From DATJFH01 sp035495815 (lineage in GTDB: Bacteria > Acidobacteriota > Terriglobia > Bryobacterales > Bryobacteraceae): 37,068 bases of DNA. The stretch is from assembly GCA_035495815.1 (NCBI GenBank), contig DATJFH010000129.1:1-37068 (forward strand). Reading direction: 5' to 3'. Below the pieces are notes generated by a model, which was given only the letters and a program-made list of their open reading frames with translations, had not been told where the DNA came from and ran no database searches. Of the stretch, positions 1-8,415 are shown one piece after another (the stretch's first letter is position 1; each line of letters begins with the position of its first letter). The position numbers and the translations under genes were made by a program.

Positions 1-3000
1 TCGCCTGGAACACTCGCGATCCGCCGCGGCCCGATTGCGCAACGTTGGTTATCAAACCGGCTTGCGTCGAGTTGAACTGGTTGTTCGGCATCAGGAAGTT
101 CGGATGATTCAGAGCGTTGAAGGATTCGAATCGAAACTGAATGTTCTTTTTCTCCTGGAACCGAAAATTCTTCATCATCGACAAATTCATGTATGCCAAG
201 CCGGGGCCGTCTAAAATATTGCGGCCCGCGTTGCCGTAAACGAAAGGCAGGAACCCGTATTTGTCCGCGGGACAACCCACGGTCACCGAGACACATTGCG
301 GCGTTTTGACAAAATCCGTGGTCACAAACCAGGGATAATCGACGCCGCGCCGCTGTCCGGGAATTTCACCCGGTATGCCTCTGCCAATCCGATTGGGCTT
401 CTGTGATTCGCCGAGATTCAGATTCGTATCCGCGGCCACGGGAGTGAAAGGGTTGCCGGTCGCAAAAAAGGCAGTGCCGGACATCTGCCACCCGCCGATG
501 ATACTCTGGCGCAAACCACTCGCCGATCCCAAGAACTTCTTCCCCCGGCCGAACGGCAGCATCCAGGAGAACGCGGAGGTGACTACATGGCCGCGATCCC
601 AGTCCGAGCGGGCGCGGTCGAGCCTGAAGTTATTGATATCCTGAGCCGCGGCCAGCAGGCCGCCGGTCGATGTTCCGTTGAGCTGCGAGGCGTCATCAAT
701 GGATTTGCTGTAGCTGTAATTAAAGCGATAAAATGTGCCGCCTCGAGAGCGCTTGCGTATGCCGATCTGACCGGCGTTGTAGATCGAATTCGAGCCGAAC
801 ATGAATTCGTTAATCGTCCCGTTGAAGAACGGAAATGGACGCAGGTTCACCACCGGGATACCTGCTTTGTAAGAGGCCTCGCTGCGGCGCGGCAGATTGA
901 TGTCGCGGACCCGCCCCAAATGCGTGCCCTTCGATCCGGCGAAGCCGGTTTCGAGCACCAGAGAGCCGCCCAGATCGCGTTCAATCGTCAGATTGTAGCT
1001 TTGCAGGTCCCCCAGGGGCATGTTGACGTCAATACCGTTGCTCGTTGTTGTGCCGCCGGTAGCCAGCCGATCTTGCGGAAAAGGATTGCTCAAAGTGACC
1101 AGATCCGGCCGGGCCGCGTTGCGGGTGTAGGTTTCCGTCTGCGCATAAGGAAACGTGTTCTGCAGGTTGTTTCGAAACGGATTGAGAAGAATTCCCGTAT
1201 AGAAGATCCCGTACCCGCCTCTGATCACGGTCTTACGGTCTTTCCACGGCGTCCAGGCAAAGCCCAGGCGCGGCGCGAAATTATTGTAATCGGGATGCAC
1301 AAGCGATCGAGGCAGACCAACCGCTGCCGCGTAGGTGACGCGGTCCGTCAGGCCCGCCGCGACGACGGTCGACTTCACGGAGGGATCGTCGAAAGCGAGA
1401 ACCACCTTACCGATTTCAGGAACAAAATTGGTGATATGGTCGTAGCGGTCCGCCGGAATCATGTCGATTTCATAACGCAGGCCCAAATTCAAAGTGAAGT
1501 TCGACCTCAGCTTGAAATCGTCATTTATATAGAAGCCCCAGCTGCTGGAGCGCAGGTAATTTCGATTCCAGCCGACGGTCCGGGTGGACTGATTCATCAT
1601 GCCGAGCAGAAAATCCGCCAGCGGGGAACTCGACCACGCGCCATTAAAACTGTACGTACCGCGATTGTTGTTGTAGAAAGGCTGGTTGAAGCGGACGCGC
1701 GAAAATTCAAAGCCCCATTTTAAATTGTGGCGCGACTTGATCCATGTCATCTTGGCGCCGTACTGGATATCGGTGACGTGATAATCGATGGGAAGGTTCG
1801 CGGTAGATCCGAGGGAAGCATAGTCGGTGACGTTGAACAGGGGAAACCCGAAAAGGGAAGGTTCCCGGGTCGTATCGGGCAGACCGATCTGGGTGGCTAC
1901 ATCGACTCCTCCCCACACCGAGTTCTGCGAAGTCGTGTTCCGGCTGAACCCCGCGCGTGCTTCGATGAGCAGGGTCGGCGTGAACATGTGGGTGTAATCG
2001 ATTCCCATCAGCGAGCGGTCGTCGTTAATCAGGTCCCCAAAACCGCCAATCGGACTCCCGTTAAACGGAGCGGAGGTGTTGTTGAATCGGATCTGATAAC
2101 GGTAGGACATGCTGTTGTTCTCGTTGAAGCGGTGATCCGCCTTCACCAGAAAGCTATCCCAGGCGTCGTTGTCGTTCAGCGCTGTGATGAAGTTGTTGCG
2201 CGGATCGGCGCGGTTGGGCAACGGATAATAGGCGAGCAGTTTGGTGGCGACCGGGTTGAACCGGCTCGTTGGAACGACGTTACCGGGGAACTGGGCATTG
2301 CCGTTCAAAGGATCGTTCACTCGCAGCGCGTCTCCTGTGATGCTTACCGACTTGGAAAGGTCGCCGGTCCGCTCGAGGAGGGATGGAACGTGCGCGAGCG
2401 AGGTGATGCCGACGAGTTGCTTGTAACTCTCCCACCTGAACATGAAGAACGTCTTGTTTCGGCCGTCATAGAGATGCGGCAGTCTGACAGGACCATGAAA
2501 CGTGGCTCCGTATTGGTGCCGGTTCAGCTTGAGCTTTTCCTCATCGAAGAACGCCCGCGCATCGATCACGTTGTTGCGAACGTAGTAAAAGACATCGCCA
2601 TGGTAGTTGTTCGTGCCTGACCGCAGCACCATATTCATGACCCCGCCGGCCATGCGGCCCATCTCCGCGGAATAACCGGAGACCTCCATCTTGAATTCCT
2701 GCATGGCGCTCATGTTCGGCCGCGCCTGCGCGGCGGCGCCTCGGGGATTCCGGTCATTGAAGCCGTCGACGTAGTAATTCGTCGAATCGGATCGGGCGCC
2801 GTTGATATTCATGCCCGACCCCTGCCCTCCCTGAGCCATCGGCACCACACCGGGAACGAGGAACGCAAGATCGGTGAAATCGCGCCCGTCGAGCGGCAGA
2901 TCGTTGATCTCCTGCTGCACGATGACATCCCCTTTGATTGCGCCGCTCTCGGTGTTCAACGGAGCCACTTCAGCGGTTACATTAACCGAATCAGTGACGC

Positions 3001-3328
3001 TGCCGACTGCTAACTGAATGTTCGCGCGCAACACCTGCGAGACCTGCAGTACGATCCCGGTCTGCCGGTAGGTTGAAAAACCCTGCATTTCGGCTGTAAG
3101 CTCGTACGGCCCCGGTGGGAGATTGGTAACGGTGTAATTTCCCTCGTGGTTGGTTTGAATCGTGCGGACAATGTTTGTATCGGTATTCCGAATCTTGAGC
3201 GTTACACCGGGGATGACGGCATCCGCGGAATCGGATACGATTCCGGTAACACTTGCGTCCTGGCCGAGCAGAACGCTGGAGCCGGCCAGTACAAGAAACA
3301 TCAACAAACACTTGCATGCTTGTAGCAT
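1..3328 (-). CDS. TonB-dependent receptor, Oar-like (3' end beyond window)
   Basis: The frame is open from an ATG at 3328 to the left edge (about 1109 codons). Residues 1-23 are a signal peptide (hydrophobic stretch ending near LLGQ). Residues 24-105 read as a carboxypeptidase-regulatory/CNA-B beta-sandwich (VTGIVSDSADAVIPGV, then GNYTVTNLPPGPYEL). Residues about 120-230 are a plug (DLPLDGRDFTDL, GARSDSTNYYVDG, AGGVMNMVLRSGTNNYHG), followed by a long beta-barrel with many aromatic strands. The last visible part (FESFNALNHPNF, then QSGRGGSRVF) is typical of the region just before the C-terminal strand, so probably only a few codons are missing. A purine-rich GGGGAGGGGGGAA precedes the ATG. Such receptors are expected to import bulky ligands, often glycans, across the outer membrane using TonB. 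The substrate cannot be told; no SusD-like partner is visible. Confidence 0.93.
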   Translation of the reverse strand, partial: MLQACKCLLMFLVLAGSSVLLGQDASVTGIVSDSADAVIPGVTLKIRNTDTNIVRTIQTNHEGNYTVTNLPPGPYELTAEMQGFSTYRQTGIVLQVSQVLRANIQLAVGSVTDSVNVTAEVAPLNTESGAIKGDVIVQQEINDLPLDGRDFTDLAFLVPGVVPMAQGGQGSGMNINGARSDSTNYYVDGFNDRNPRGAAAQARPNMSAMQEFKMEVSGYSAEMGRMAGGVMNMVLRSGTNNYHGDVFYYVRNNVIDARAFFDEEKLKLNRHQYGATFHGPVRLPHLYDGRNKTFFMFRWESYKQLVGITSLAHVPSLLERTGDLSKSVSITGDALRVNDPLNGNAQFPGNVVPTSRFNPVATKLLAYYPLPNRADPRNNFITALNDNDAWDSFLVKADHRFNENNSMSYRYQIRFNNTSAPFNGSPIGGFGDLINDDRSLMGIDYTHMFTPTLLIEARAGFSRNTTSQNSVWGGVDVATQIGLPDTTREPSLFGFPLFNVTDYASLGSTANLPIDYHVTDIQYGAKMTWIKSRHNLKWGFEFSRVRFNQPFYNNNRGTYSFNGAWSSSPLADFLLGMMNQSTRTVGWNRNYLRSSSWGFYINDDFKLRSNFTLNLGLRYEIDMIPADRYDHITNFVPEIGKVVLAFDDPSVKSTVVAAGLTDRVTYAAAVGLPRSLVHPDYNNFAPRLGFAWTPWKDRKTVIRGGYGIFYTGILLNPFRNNLQNTFPYAQTETYTRNAARPDLVTLSNPFPQDRLATGGTTTSNGIDVNMPLGDLQSYNLTIERDLGGSLVLETGFAGSKGTHLGRVRDINLPRRSEASYKAGIPVVNLRPFPFFNGTINEFMFGSNSIYNAGQIGIRKRSRGGTFYRFNYSYSKSIDDASQLNGTSTGGLLAAAQDINNFRLDRARSDWDRGHVVTSAFSWMLPFGRGKKFLGSASGLRQSIIGGWQMSGTAFFATGNPFTPVAADTNLNLGESQKPNRIGRGIPGEIPGQRRGVDYPWFVTTDFVKTPQCVSVTVGCPADKYGFLPFVYGNAGRNILDGPGLAYMNLSMMKNFRFQEKKNIQFRFESFNALNHPNFLMPNNQFNSTQAGLITNVAQSGRGGSRVFQA

Positions 3329-3353
3329 TTCCCCCCTCCCCTGACATCGCCGG

Positions 3354-3359
3354 ATTATA
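3354..3359 (-). promoter_or_regulatory. Possible -10 box of the Oar-like receptor
   Basis: On the minus strand these bases read TATAAT, 25 bases upstream of the receptor ATG at 3328. No convincing -35 hexamer lies 16-18 bases further upstream, so this is only a candidate; it would give a short leader carrying the purine-rich ribosome binding site. Confidence 0.3.
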
Positions 3360-3472
3360 CCAAACCCTGATGTCCGGCTGCGTTGGCTGTAACCTGTTGA
3401 GCCATCGGCAGGCGACGTGGATTAGTCCCGGCCGTGATGCCGCGAGTTACTCCCGGATCGCGCGGTCGGCGA

Positions 3473-3545
3473 CGCATTCCAGGAAGTTGGCTTGCTACTC
3501 TGCTCCAGCGAGGCGAAGGCCGACTTTCCCAACTCCTGGAATGCG
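3473..3545. repeat. Imperfect inverted repeat in a 470-base non-coding gap
   Basis: The gap 3329-3798 holds no gene I can support. Its main structure is an inverted repeat: the arm at 3473-3490 (CGCATTCCAGGAAGTTGG) is complementary to 3529-3545 with a single unpaired base, around a 38-base loop. No poly-T tract follows on either strand, so it is not a standard terminator. It could be a small dispersed REP- or MITE-like element, or a chance palindrome. No second copy was noticed in this window by eye. Confidence 0.4.
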
Positions 3546-3798
3546 AGCCGTTTTAGAGTTCGTCGATATAATGACCACAGATACTGGCTTAGTGATAGAA
3601 TTTTCCCAATTGGGCACAAACCGATCTGGTGATGCCGATTCATTTTCCGCTACGATTACGGATAATACGCCCGAACCGAGCGCGACGGTGTGGCTTAGAA
3701 GGTAAGGCAGGCACGACCGAAAGGCGAGATGGTCAGCGGAATCAAAATGGAAAGCAGGAGTATGTGGAAACCGGACGCGGCGAGTACGGGCCGGGGGA

Positions 3799-4125
3799 TC
3801 ACAACTGCGGGGTGTCCCTGTCTTTCGAGGACTTCTTGATCCGGTTGCCTATCAGCCATGCGAGAGGGATGATCGAAGCGAAAGCCGCATAGCGGACTTT
3901 CTTGTTCGCCTTAGGCATATCAGGAGGCAGGACGCCGGTAGTGGGCGACACGGGCACAGGCTTGCCGACGCGCATTTCAGTCAGATCGTAGGAGAACTGC
4001 TTTCCGCACTCCAGACAGACGACGTACGTTTCGCCGCGATCGCCCGTTTTATGAGCCGGAGTGATAGGACGCGTAATTCGTTGATGGGAGCAGCGGAACA
4101 GAAGGTTTAGCACCGTATCGATCAT
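3799..4125 (-). CDS. Small zinc-ribbon-like protein with C-terminal membrane segment
   Basis: A 108-residue protein. Cys12/His14 (RCSH) and Cys37/Cys40 (VVCLECGKQF) are spaced like a rudimentary zinc-binding ribbon, followed by a hydrophobic segment at about residues 77-95 flanked by basic residues. Similar small proteins of unknown function are, as I recall, widespread in Acidobacteria. The ATG at 4125 is preceded by a weak GGTGAG. The gene is separated from the upstream ldcA-like gene by 226 bases with nothing recognisable in them, so it probably has its own promoter. Metal binding and membrane anchoring are inferences; function is unknown. Confidence 0.65.
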   Translation of the reverse strand: MIDTVLNLLFRCSHQRITRPITPAHKTGDRGETYVVCLECGKQFSYDLTEMRVGKPVPVSPTTGVLPPDMPKANKKVRYAAFASIIPLAWLIGNRIKKSSKDRDTPQL

Positions 4126-4351
4126 CGAGGCTCACCAGGCACAAATCAGTCTTGAGTCTATTCTCCCAGTTTCCGAGCTTCACGGCCAGCGGTTCCAATT
4201 CTGCGTTCCTGACGAGCGCCAGCGTTCAAAATGAGCCGGCAAGTGTTCTGGTGGTCAATACTGCTTTGCGGGCCGGTTGGCGGTTCGACCCTGCCCGGCA
4301 AAAAGGTGACGAACATTTCTGAAGCAGGAAGAAGTGGCGGCTTTCAACCGT

Positions 4352-5371
4352 CTACCGCACCCCGGCTTCTTCGATGACCAGTTCGCCCTTGTCGGCGTCC
4401 AGCGTCGCCATCACGCCGAGCGGCAGGGTCAGCTGATCATCCGTGTGTCCGAACGTCAATCCGGACAGCACCGGGATCCGCAGCTTGCCGAGGATCGAAT
4501 CCAGCACCTCCCCGAACGACAGCGTGGAATCGAACGCCGGCTTGTAATCGCGCGGACGGCACAGCGCACACTCGCCGAAGACCACTCCCGCGGCCGCGTC
4601 CAGCTTGCCGGCCAGACGCAGCTGGGTCAGCATCCGATCGATGCTGTAGGGCTGTTCGTCAATATCCTCGATCACCAGAATCCGCCCGCGCGTGTCGATC
4701 TCGAACGGCGTTCCCATGGTCGTCGATATCAAAGTGAGATTTCCGCCGGTCAACGGCCCACGCGCCTTACCGCCCCGGATCGTGCGCAGCGTGTGCGACG
4801 GCCGCAGAGAGTTGTTGTCCGGCGGATTGGTTACCGCGCCCAGCGGAGCTGTATCGAACAGGGCCCGGCGGAAATGTTTCTGCGTGTACGTTGAAAAATC
4901 CGACAGCGCCACCGGACCGTGAAAAGTCACCAGCCCGGCGCGCTTCTGAATGGCCAGGTGCATCGCGGTGATATCGCTGTATCCAAGGAAAATCTTCGGA
5001 TTCCGGCGCAGCAGATCGTAGTCGATGCGGTCCAGAAGCTGCCCCGATCCGTACCCGCCGCGGATGGCGAACACGGCGTCCACCGACGAATCGGCGAACA
5101 TGGCGTGCAAATCGGCGATGCGCTCGTCGATCGTACCGCCCAGGTAGCCTTCACGCTTGCGAACATTCCGCCCGAACTTGGGCTTCAGCTCGAAAAATTT
5201 CACAGTCCGCTCGGCCAGGGCCAGCCGGTCCGGATCGGAGACATAAGTGGATGGAGTGATCAGCCCCACCGTCGCGCCGGGGCGCAAGGCGCGGGGACGT
5301 ATGAGCTTCGGCACGGAATCCTGACCAAGCGCGGTGAAAAACGAGCCCGCCAGAAAGTGGCGGCGTGTCAT
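4352..5371 (-). CDS. ldcA: LD-carboxypeptidase (peptidase family S66), secreted
   Basis: A 339-residue protein of the muramoyltetrapeptide LD-carboxypeptidase family. Known members remove the terminal D-Ala from murein tetrapeptides during peptidoglycan recycling. The expected catalytic residues are visible: nucleophile Ser132 in GYSDIT, Glu235 in the IEDIDEQPYSIDRML segment, and His309 in TFGHTDDQ. The N-terminus (MTRRHFLAGSFF) has a twin-arginine pattern followed by a hydrophobic stretch, so the enzyme is probably exported by Tat, unlike the cytoplasmic E. coli enzyme. The start lies 2 bases after the stop of the small membrane protein gene, pointing to translational coupling and an operon with acnA upstream. 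The periplasmic role is inferred. Confidence 0.88.
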   Translation of the reverse strand: MTRRHFLAGSFFTALGQDSVPKLIRPRALRPGATVGLITPSTYVSDPDRLALAERTVKFFELKPKFGRNVRKREGYLGGTIDERIADLHAMFADSSVDAVFAIRGGYGSGQLLDRIDYDLLRRNPKIFLGYSDITAMHLAIQKRAGLVTFHGPVALSDFSTYTQKHFRRALFDTAPLGAVTNPPDNNSLRPSHTLRTIRGGKARGPLTGGNLTLISTTMGTPFEIDTRGRILVIEDIDEQPYSIDRMLTQLRLAGKLDAAAGVVFGECALCRPRDYKPAFDSTLSFGEVLDSILGKLRIPVLSGLTFGHTDDQLTLPLGVMATLDADKGELVIEEAGVR

Positions 5372-5373
5372 TC

Positions 5374-5640
5374 CTATTCCTGCGCCACCGGCTCAGCCTT
5401 CGCGGCGGCCCCGGCCTTAGTGGCGGCGGGCTTGGGCGGTGGGGGCGGCGGCTCCATTGCCCGCCGGATCATGAACAACAGATACAATCCGAAAGCCAGC
5501 GCGATCGACAGGCACATGAGAATCAGAAACAACCCGTCGACACTCTCCGCCTGACCGTTCACCAGCAGCGCGCCGCACGTGCCCAGGCAAACCAGAATGA
5601 CCCCGACACCAAACAGGAATAACAAGGCCCTATCCGACAT
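5374..5640 (-). CDS. Small two-helix membrane protein
   Basis: An 88-residue protein with two hydrophobic segments (about residues 5-27 and 36-58) and a cytoplasmic-type tail: a run of six prolines followed by an Ala/Lys/Pro-rich stretch. It matches no family I recognise. It sits between acnA (11 bases upstream) and the LD-carboxypeptidase gene (2 bases downstream) on the same strand, so the three are likely cotranscribed. The tight spacing and plausible codon use make it a real gene; its job is unknown. Confidence 0.68.
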   Translation of the reverse strand: MSDRALLFLFGVGVILVCLGTCGALLVNGQAESVDGLFLILMCLSIALAFGLYLLFMIRRAMEPPPPPPKPAATKAGAAAKAEPVAQE

Positions 5641-5651
5641 AAGCTGTCATT

Positions 5652-8318
5652 TTACGCAGTGGCGCCGCCCGCCGCAAGTTGCCGCAGCACGTAGGGCAGG
5701 ATCCCGCCGTTCCGGAAGTATTCGACCTCTTGCGGAGTATCCACGCGTACCACTGCCTGAAAAACCTTTTCCGAGGAATCATCGGCGACGGCGCGAACGG
5801 TAACCCGGCCGGAACCGGCCAGCGCCTGCGGCACGCCTTCGATGTGGAAGGTCTCCTTCCCGGTCAGTCCCAGCGTGTCTTTGGTCTGCCCAGGCAGGAA
5901 CTGGAGCGGCAGCACACCCATGCCGACCAGGTTCGTGCGATGTATCCGTTCGAAACTTTCGGCGATAGCCGCTTTCACGCCGAGCAGTTTCACTCCCTTG
6001 GCCGCCCAGTCGCGCGAGGATCCGGAGCCGTACTCCTTACCCGCGATAATCAACAGCGGCGTCCCCTCGGCGGCGTATTGCATAGCCGTGTCGTAAATCG
6101 ACATGACTTTGCCGTCCGGCATATGCGCCGACCACCCACCTTCGGTCCCCGGCGCCAGTTGATTGCGCAGCCGGATGTTGGCCAGTGTGCCGCGCACCAT
6201 CACCTCGTGGTTGCCGCGCCGCGCGCCGTAGGAGTTGAAGTCGCCCGGATGCACTCCCTGCTCAATCAGATAGCGGCCCGCCGGCGAATCGGCCGGAATG
6301 TTACCGGCAGGCGAGATGTGATCGGTGGTCACCGAATCGCCCAGCACCGCCAGCGCGCGCAAACCGTGCAGGTCGGTAACGGAACTGGACGGGTCCACCA
6401 TGTCGTCGAAGTAAGGCGGCTTCTTGATGTAGGTCGATTTCTCGTCCCAGGCATAAATCCCGCCGGTGGGAATGCGAATGGATTTCCAGTGCTCGTCGCC
6501 TTCGAAGACCGCGCTGTACTGCTTCTCGAACATCGCGGGTGAGAGCGCGCCGCGGATCGCCGACTCCACTTCCTCCGTACTCGGCCAGATTTCGCGGAGG
6601 AACACCGGCTTGCCCTCGGCGTCCGTTCCGATCGGCTCGTTCTGCAAATCGATATCGACGCGCCCCGCGATCGCGTACGCCACCACCAGCGGCGGCGACG
6701 CCAGATAGTTCGCCTTCACCTGCGGGTTCACGCGTCCTTCGAAGTTGCGGTTCCCGCTCAACACGGCCGCCACCGTCAGGTTTTCCTTCTTGACCGCGGA
6801 GGAGACTCCCTCCGGCAGCGGCCCGCTGTTGCCGATACAGGTAGTGCAGCCATAGCCTACCAGATGGAAGCCGAGCTGCTCGAGGTAAGGCATGAGCCCT
6901 GCCGCGATCAGGTAATCGTTGACGACTTTCGATCCCGGCGCGAGGCTCGTCTTCACCCAGGGCTTCGACTTCAGGCCGCGCTCGACCGCTTTCCTGGCCA
7001 GAAGTCCGGCGGCCATCAGCACGGACGGATTCGAGGTATTCGTGCAGCTGGTGATGGCCGCGATCGCCACCACTCCGTGGCCGATGGTGGCGCGCGCGCC
7101 GTCCACCAGCACATCCACATTTTTCTCCGCCGCTCCAGCCAGCATGTCGAGAAAGCTCTTCTTCACGTCCGGCAGATTCAGCCGGTCCTGCGGCCGCTTC
7201 GGCCCGGCCAGCGAAGGCACTATGGTGGCCAGATCGAGGTCGATCACTTCCGTGAACACCGGATCGGGCGTGTCGTCGGTCCGGAACAGCCCCTGCTCCT
7301 TGTAATACGCCTCGACGAGGTTGACCAGTTCCGCGGGACGTCCGCTGAAGCGAAGGTATTTCAAGGTCTCGGAATCGACCGGGAAGAAGCCGATGGTTGC
7401 GCCGTACTCGGGGGCCATATTGGCCACGGTGGCGCGATCGGCCAGCCCGAGCTGGCTCAGTCCGCTGCCGAAGAATTCCACGAATTTGCCGACCACGCCC
7501 TTCCTGCGCAGGATCTGCGTCACAGTCAGCACGAGGTCCGTGGCCGTGCAGCCCTCCGGCATCCGCCCGTGCAGCCGGAAGCCCAAGGTTTCCGGCAGCA
7601 GCATGGATATCGGCTGGCCGAGCATGGCCGCTTCCGCCTCAATGCCGCCGACGCCCCAACCCACCACGCCGAGCCCGTTGATCATCGTGGTATGCGAATC
7701 GGTGCCCACCAGAGTGTCGGGATAGGCGTCACCTTTGTTGTTGCGGAACACGACCGGAGCCAGGTATTCGAGGTTGATCTGGTGCACGATGCCTGTGTCC
7801 GGCGGCACCACGCGGAAATTCTCGAAGGCGGTCTGCGCCCAGCGCAGGAAGCTGTAGCGCTCACGATTGCGCTGATACTCGAGCAGCGCGTTGGCCCCGA
7901 ACGCGCCCGGAGAGCCGAACTGGTCCACCTGGACGGAATGGTCGATGACCAGGTCGGCCGGAAGCAGCGGATTCGCCTTCCCCGGGTCGGCGCCGAGGGC
8001 AGCCAGCGCATCCCGCATGGCTGCCAGGTCCACGGCGCAGGGCACGCCCGTGAAATCCTGCAGCAGCACGCGCGCCGGCATGAAGCTGATCTCTTTCGCC
8101 CCGGCGTTTCCCGATGCCACCGCCTCGATGTCAGCCGCCGTGACCCGCTGGCCGTCCTCATGACGAAGCAGGTTCTCGAGCAGGACTTTGATGGAAAACG
8201 GCAGCCGCGCAACCTGCGCAAATCCTCGTTTTTCGAGCGCGTCCAAGCGGAAAATGCGGTAGCCGCTCGAGCCCGAGCGCAGGGTCTCCGCGGACCCAAA
8301 GCTGTTCAGTTGCGTCAT
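5652..8318 (-). CDS. acnA: Aconitate hydratase
   Basis: Catalyses citrate to isocitrate through cis-aconitate in the TCA cycle, in the cytoplasm. The protein has 888 residues from the chosen start, the usual AcnA length. The three cysteine ligands of the 4Fe-4S cluster are present: Cys425 in TSCTNTSNPSV, and Cys491 and Cys494 in GCTTCIGNSGPL. The swivel-domain motif SSRDWAAKG and the substrate region GTDSHTTMINGLG are intact. An in-frame ATG six codons upstream (8336) exists, but a good AAGGAG at 8327-8332 lies inside that extension and 8 bases before the ATG at 8318, so 8318 is preferred. It is the first gene of a minus-strand group with a small membrane protein and ldcA, and is divergent from the PSCyt/DUF1553 gene. 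Confidence 0.97.
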   Translation of the reverse strand: MTQLNSFGSAETLRSGSSGYRIFRLDALEKRGFAQVARLPFSIKVLLENLLRHEDGQRVTAADIEAVASGNAGAKEISFMPARVLLQDFTGVPCAVDLAAMRDALAALGADPGKANPLLPADLVIDHSVQVDQFGSPGAFGANALLEYQRNRERYSFLRWAQTAFENFRVVPPDTGIVHQINLEYLAPVVFRNNKGDAYPDTLVGTDSHTTMINGLGVVGWGVGGIEAEAAMLGQPISMLLPETLGFRLHGRMPEGCTATDLVLTVTQILRRKGVVGKFVEFFGSGLSQLGLADRATVANMAPEYGATIGFFPVDSETLKYLRFSGRPAELVNLVEAYYKEQGLFRTDDTPDPVFTEVIDLDLATIVPSLAGPKRPQDRLNLPDVKKSFLDMLAGAAEKNVDVLVDGARATIGHGVVAIAAITSCTNTSNPSVLMAAGLLARKAVERGLKSKPWVKTSLAPGSKVVNDYLIAAGLMPYLEQLGFHLVGYGCTTCIGNSGPLPEGVSSAVKKENLTVAAVLSGNRNFEGRVNPQVKANYLASPPLVVAYAIAGRVDIDLQNEPIGTDAEGKPVFLREIWPSTEEVESAIRGALSPAMFEKQYSAVFEGDEHWKSIRIPTGGIYAWDEKSTYIKKPPYFDDMVDPSSSVTDLHGLRALAVLGDSVTTDHISPAGNIPADSPAGRYLIEQGVHPGDFNSYGARRGNHEVMVRGTLANIRLRNQLAPGTEGGWSAHMPDGKVMSIYDTAMQYAAEGTPLLIIAGKEYGSGSSRDWAAKGVKLLGVKAAIAESFERIHRTNLVGMGVLPLQFLPGQTKDTLGLTGKETFHIEGVPQALAGSGRVTVRAVADDSSEKVFQAVVRVDTPQEVEYFRNGGILPYVLRQLAAGGATA

Positions 8319-8326
8319 TTTATTTT

Positions 8327-8332
8327 CTCCTT
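8327..8332 (-). promoter_or_regulatory. Ribosome binding site fixing the acnA start
   Basis: Reads AAGGAG on the minus strand, 8 bases before the ATG at 8318. The alternative upstream ATG (8334-8336) would place this site inside the coding sequence. Confidence 0.75.
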
Positions 8333-8392
8333 CCATGGTACCGCGTAGTGGTCCCAGCCTTGAATCGGAGCCCGGCGATTGCGGCGCGCCGC

Positions 8393-8398
8393 TATAAT
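8393..8398 (+). promoter_or_regulatory. Possible -10 box of the PSCyt/DUF1553 gene
   Basis: Perfect TATAAT in the 97-base acnA/PSCyt divergent region. No clear -35 element is spaced correctly, and the leader to the TTG at 8416 would be only about 10 bases, so the assignment is tentative. Confidence 0.3.
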
Positions 8399-8415
8399 CA
8401 GTACTGGAGAAGGAT

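Noticed and set aside
3567..3705. Short plus-strand frame ending in a TPEPS-like sequence, suggestive of a PEP-CTERM tail
   Set aside because: No transmembrane segment or basic end follows, there is no ribosome binding site, and the frame overlaps the non-coding palindrome region.
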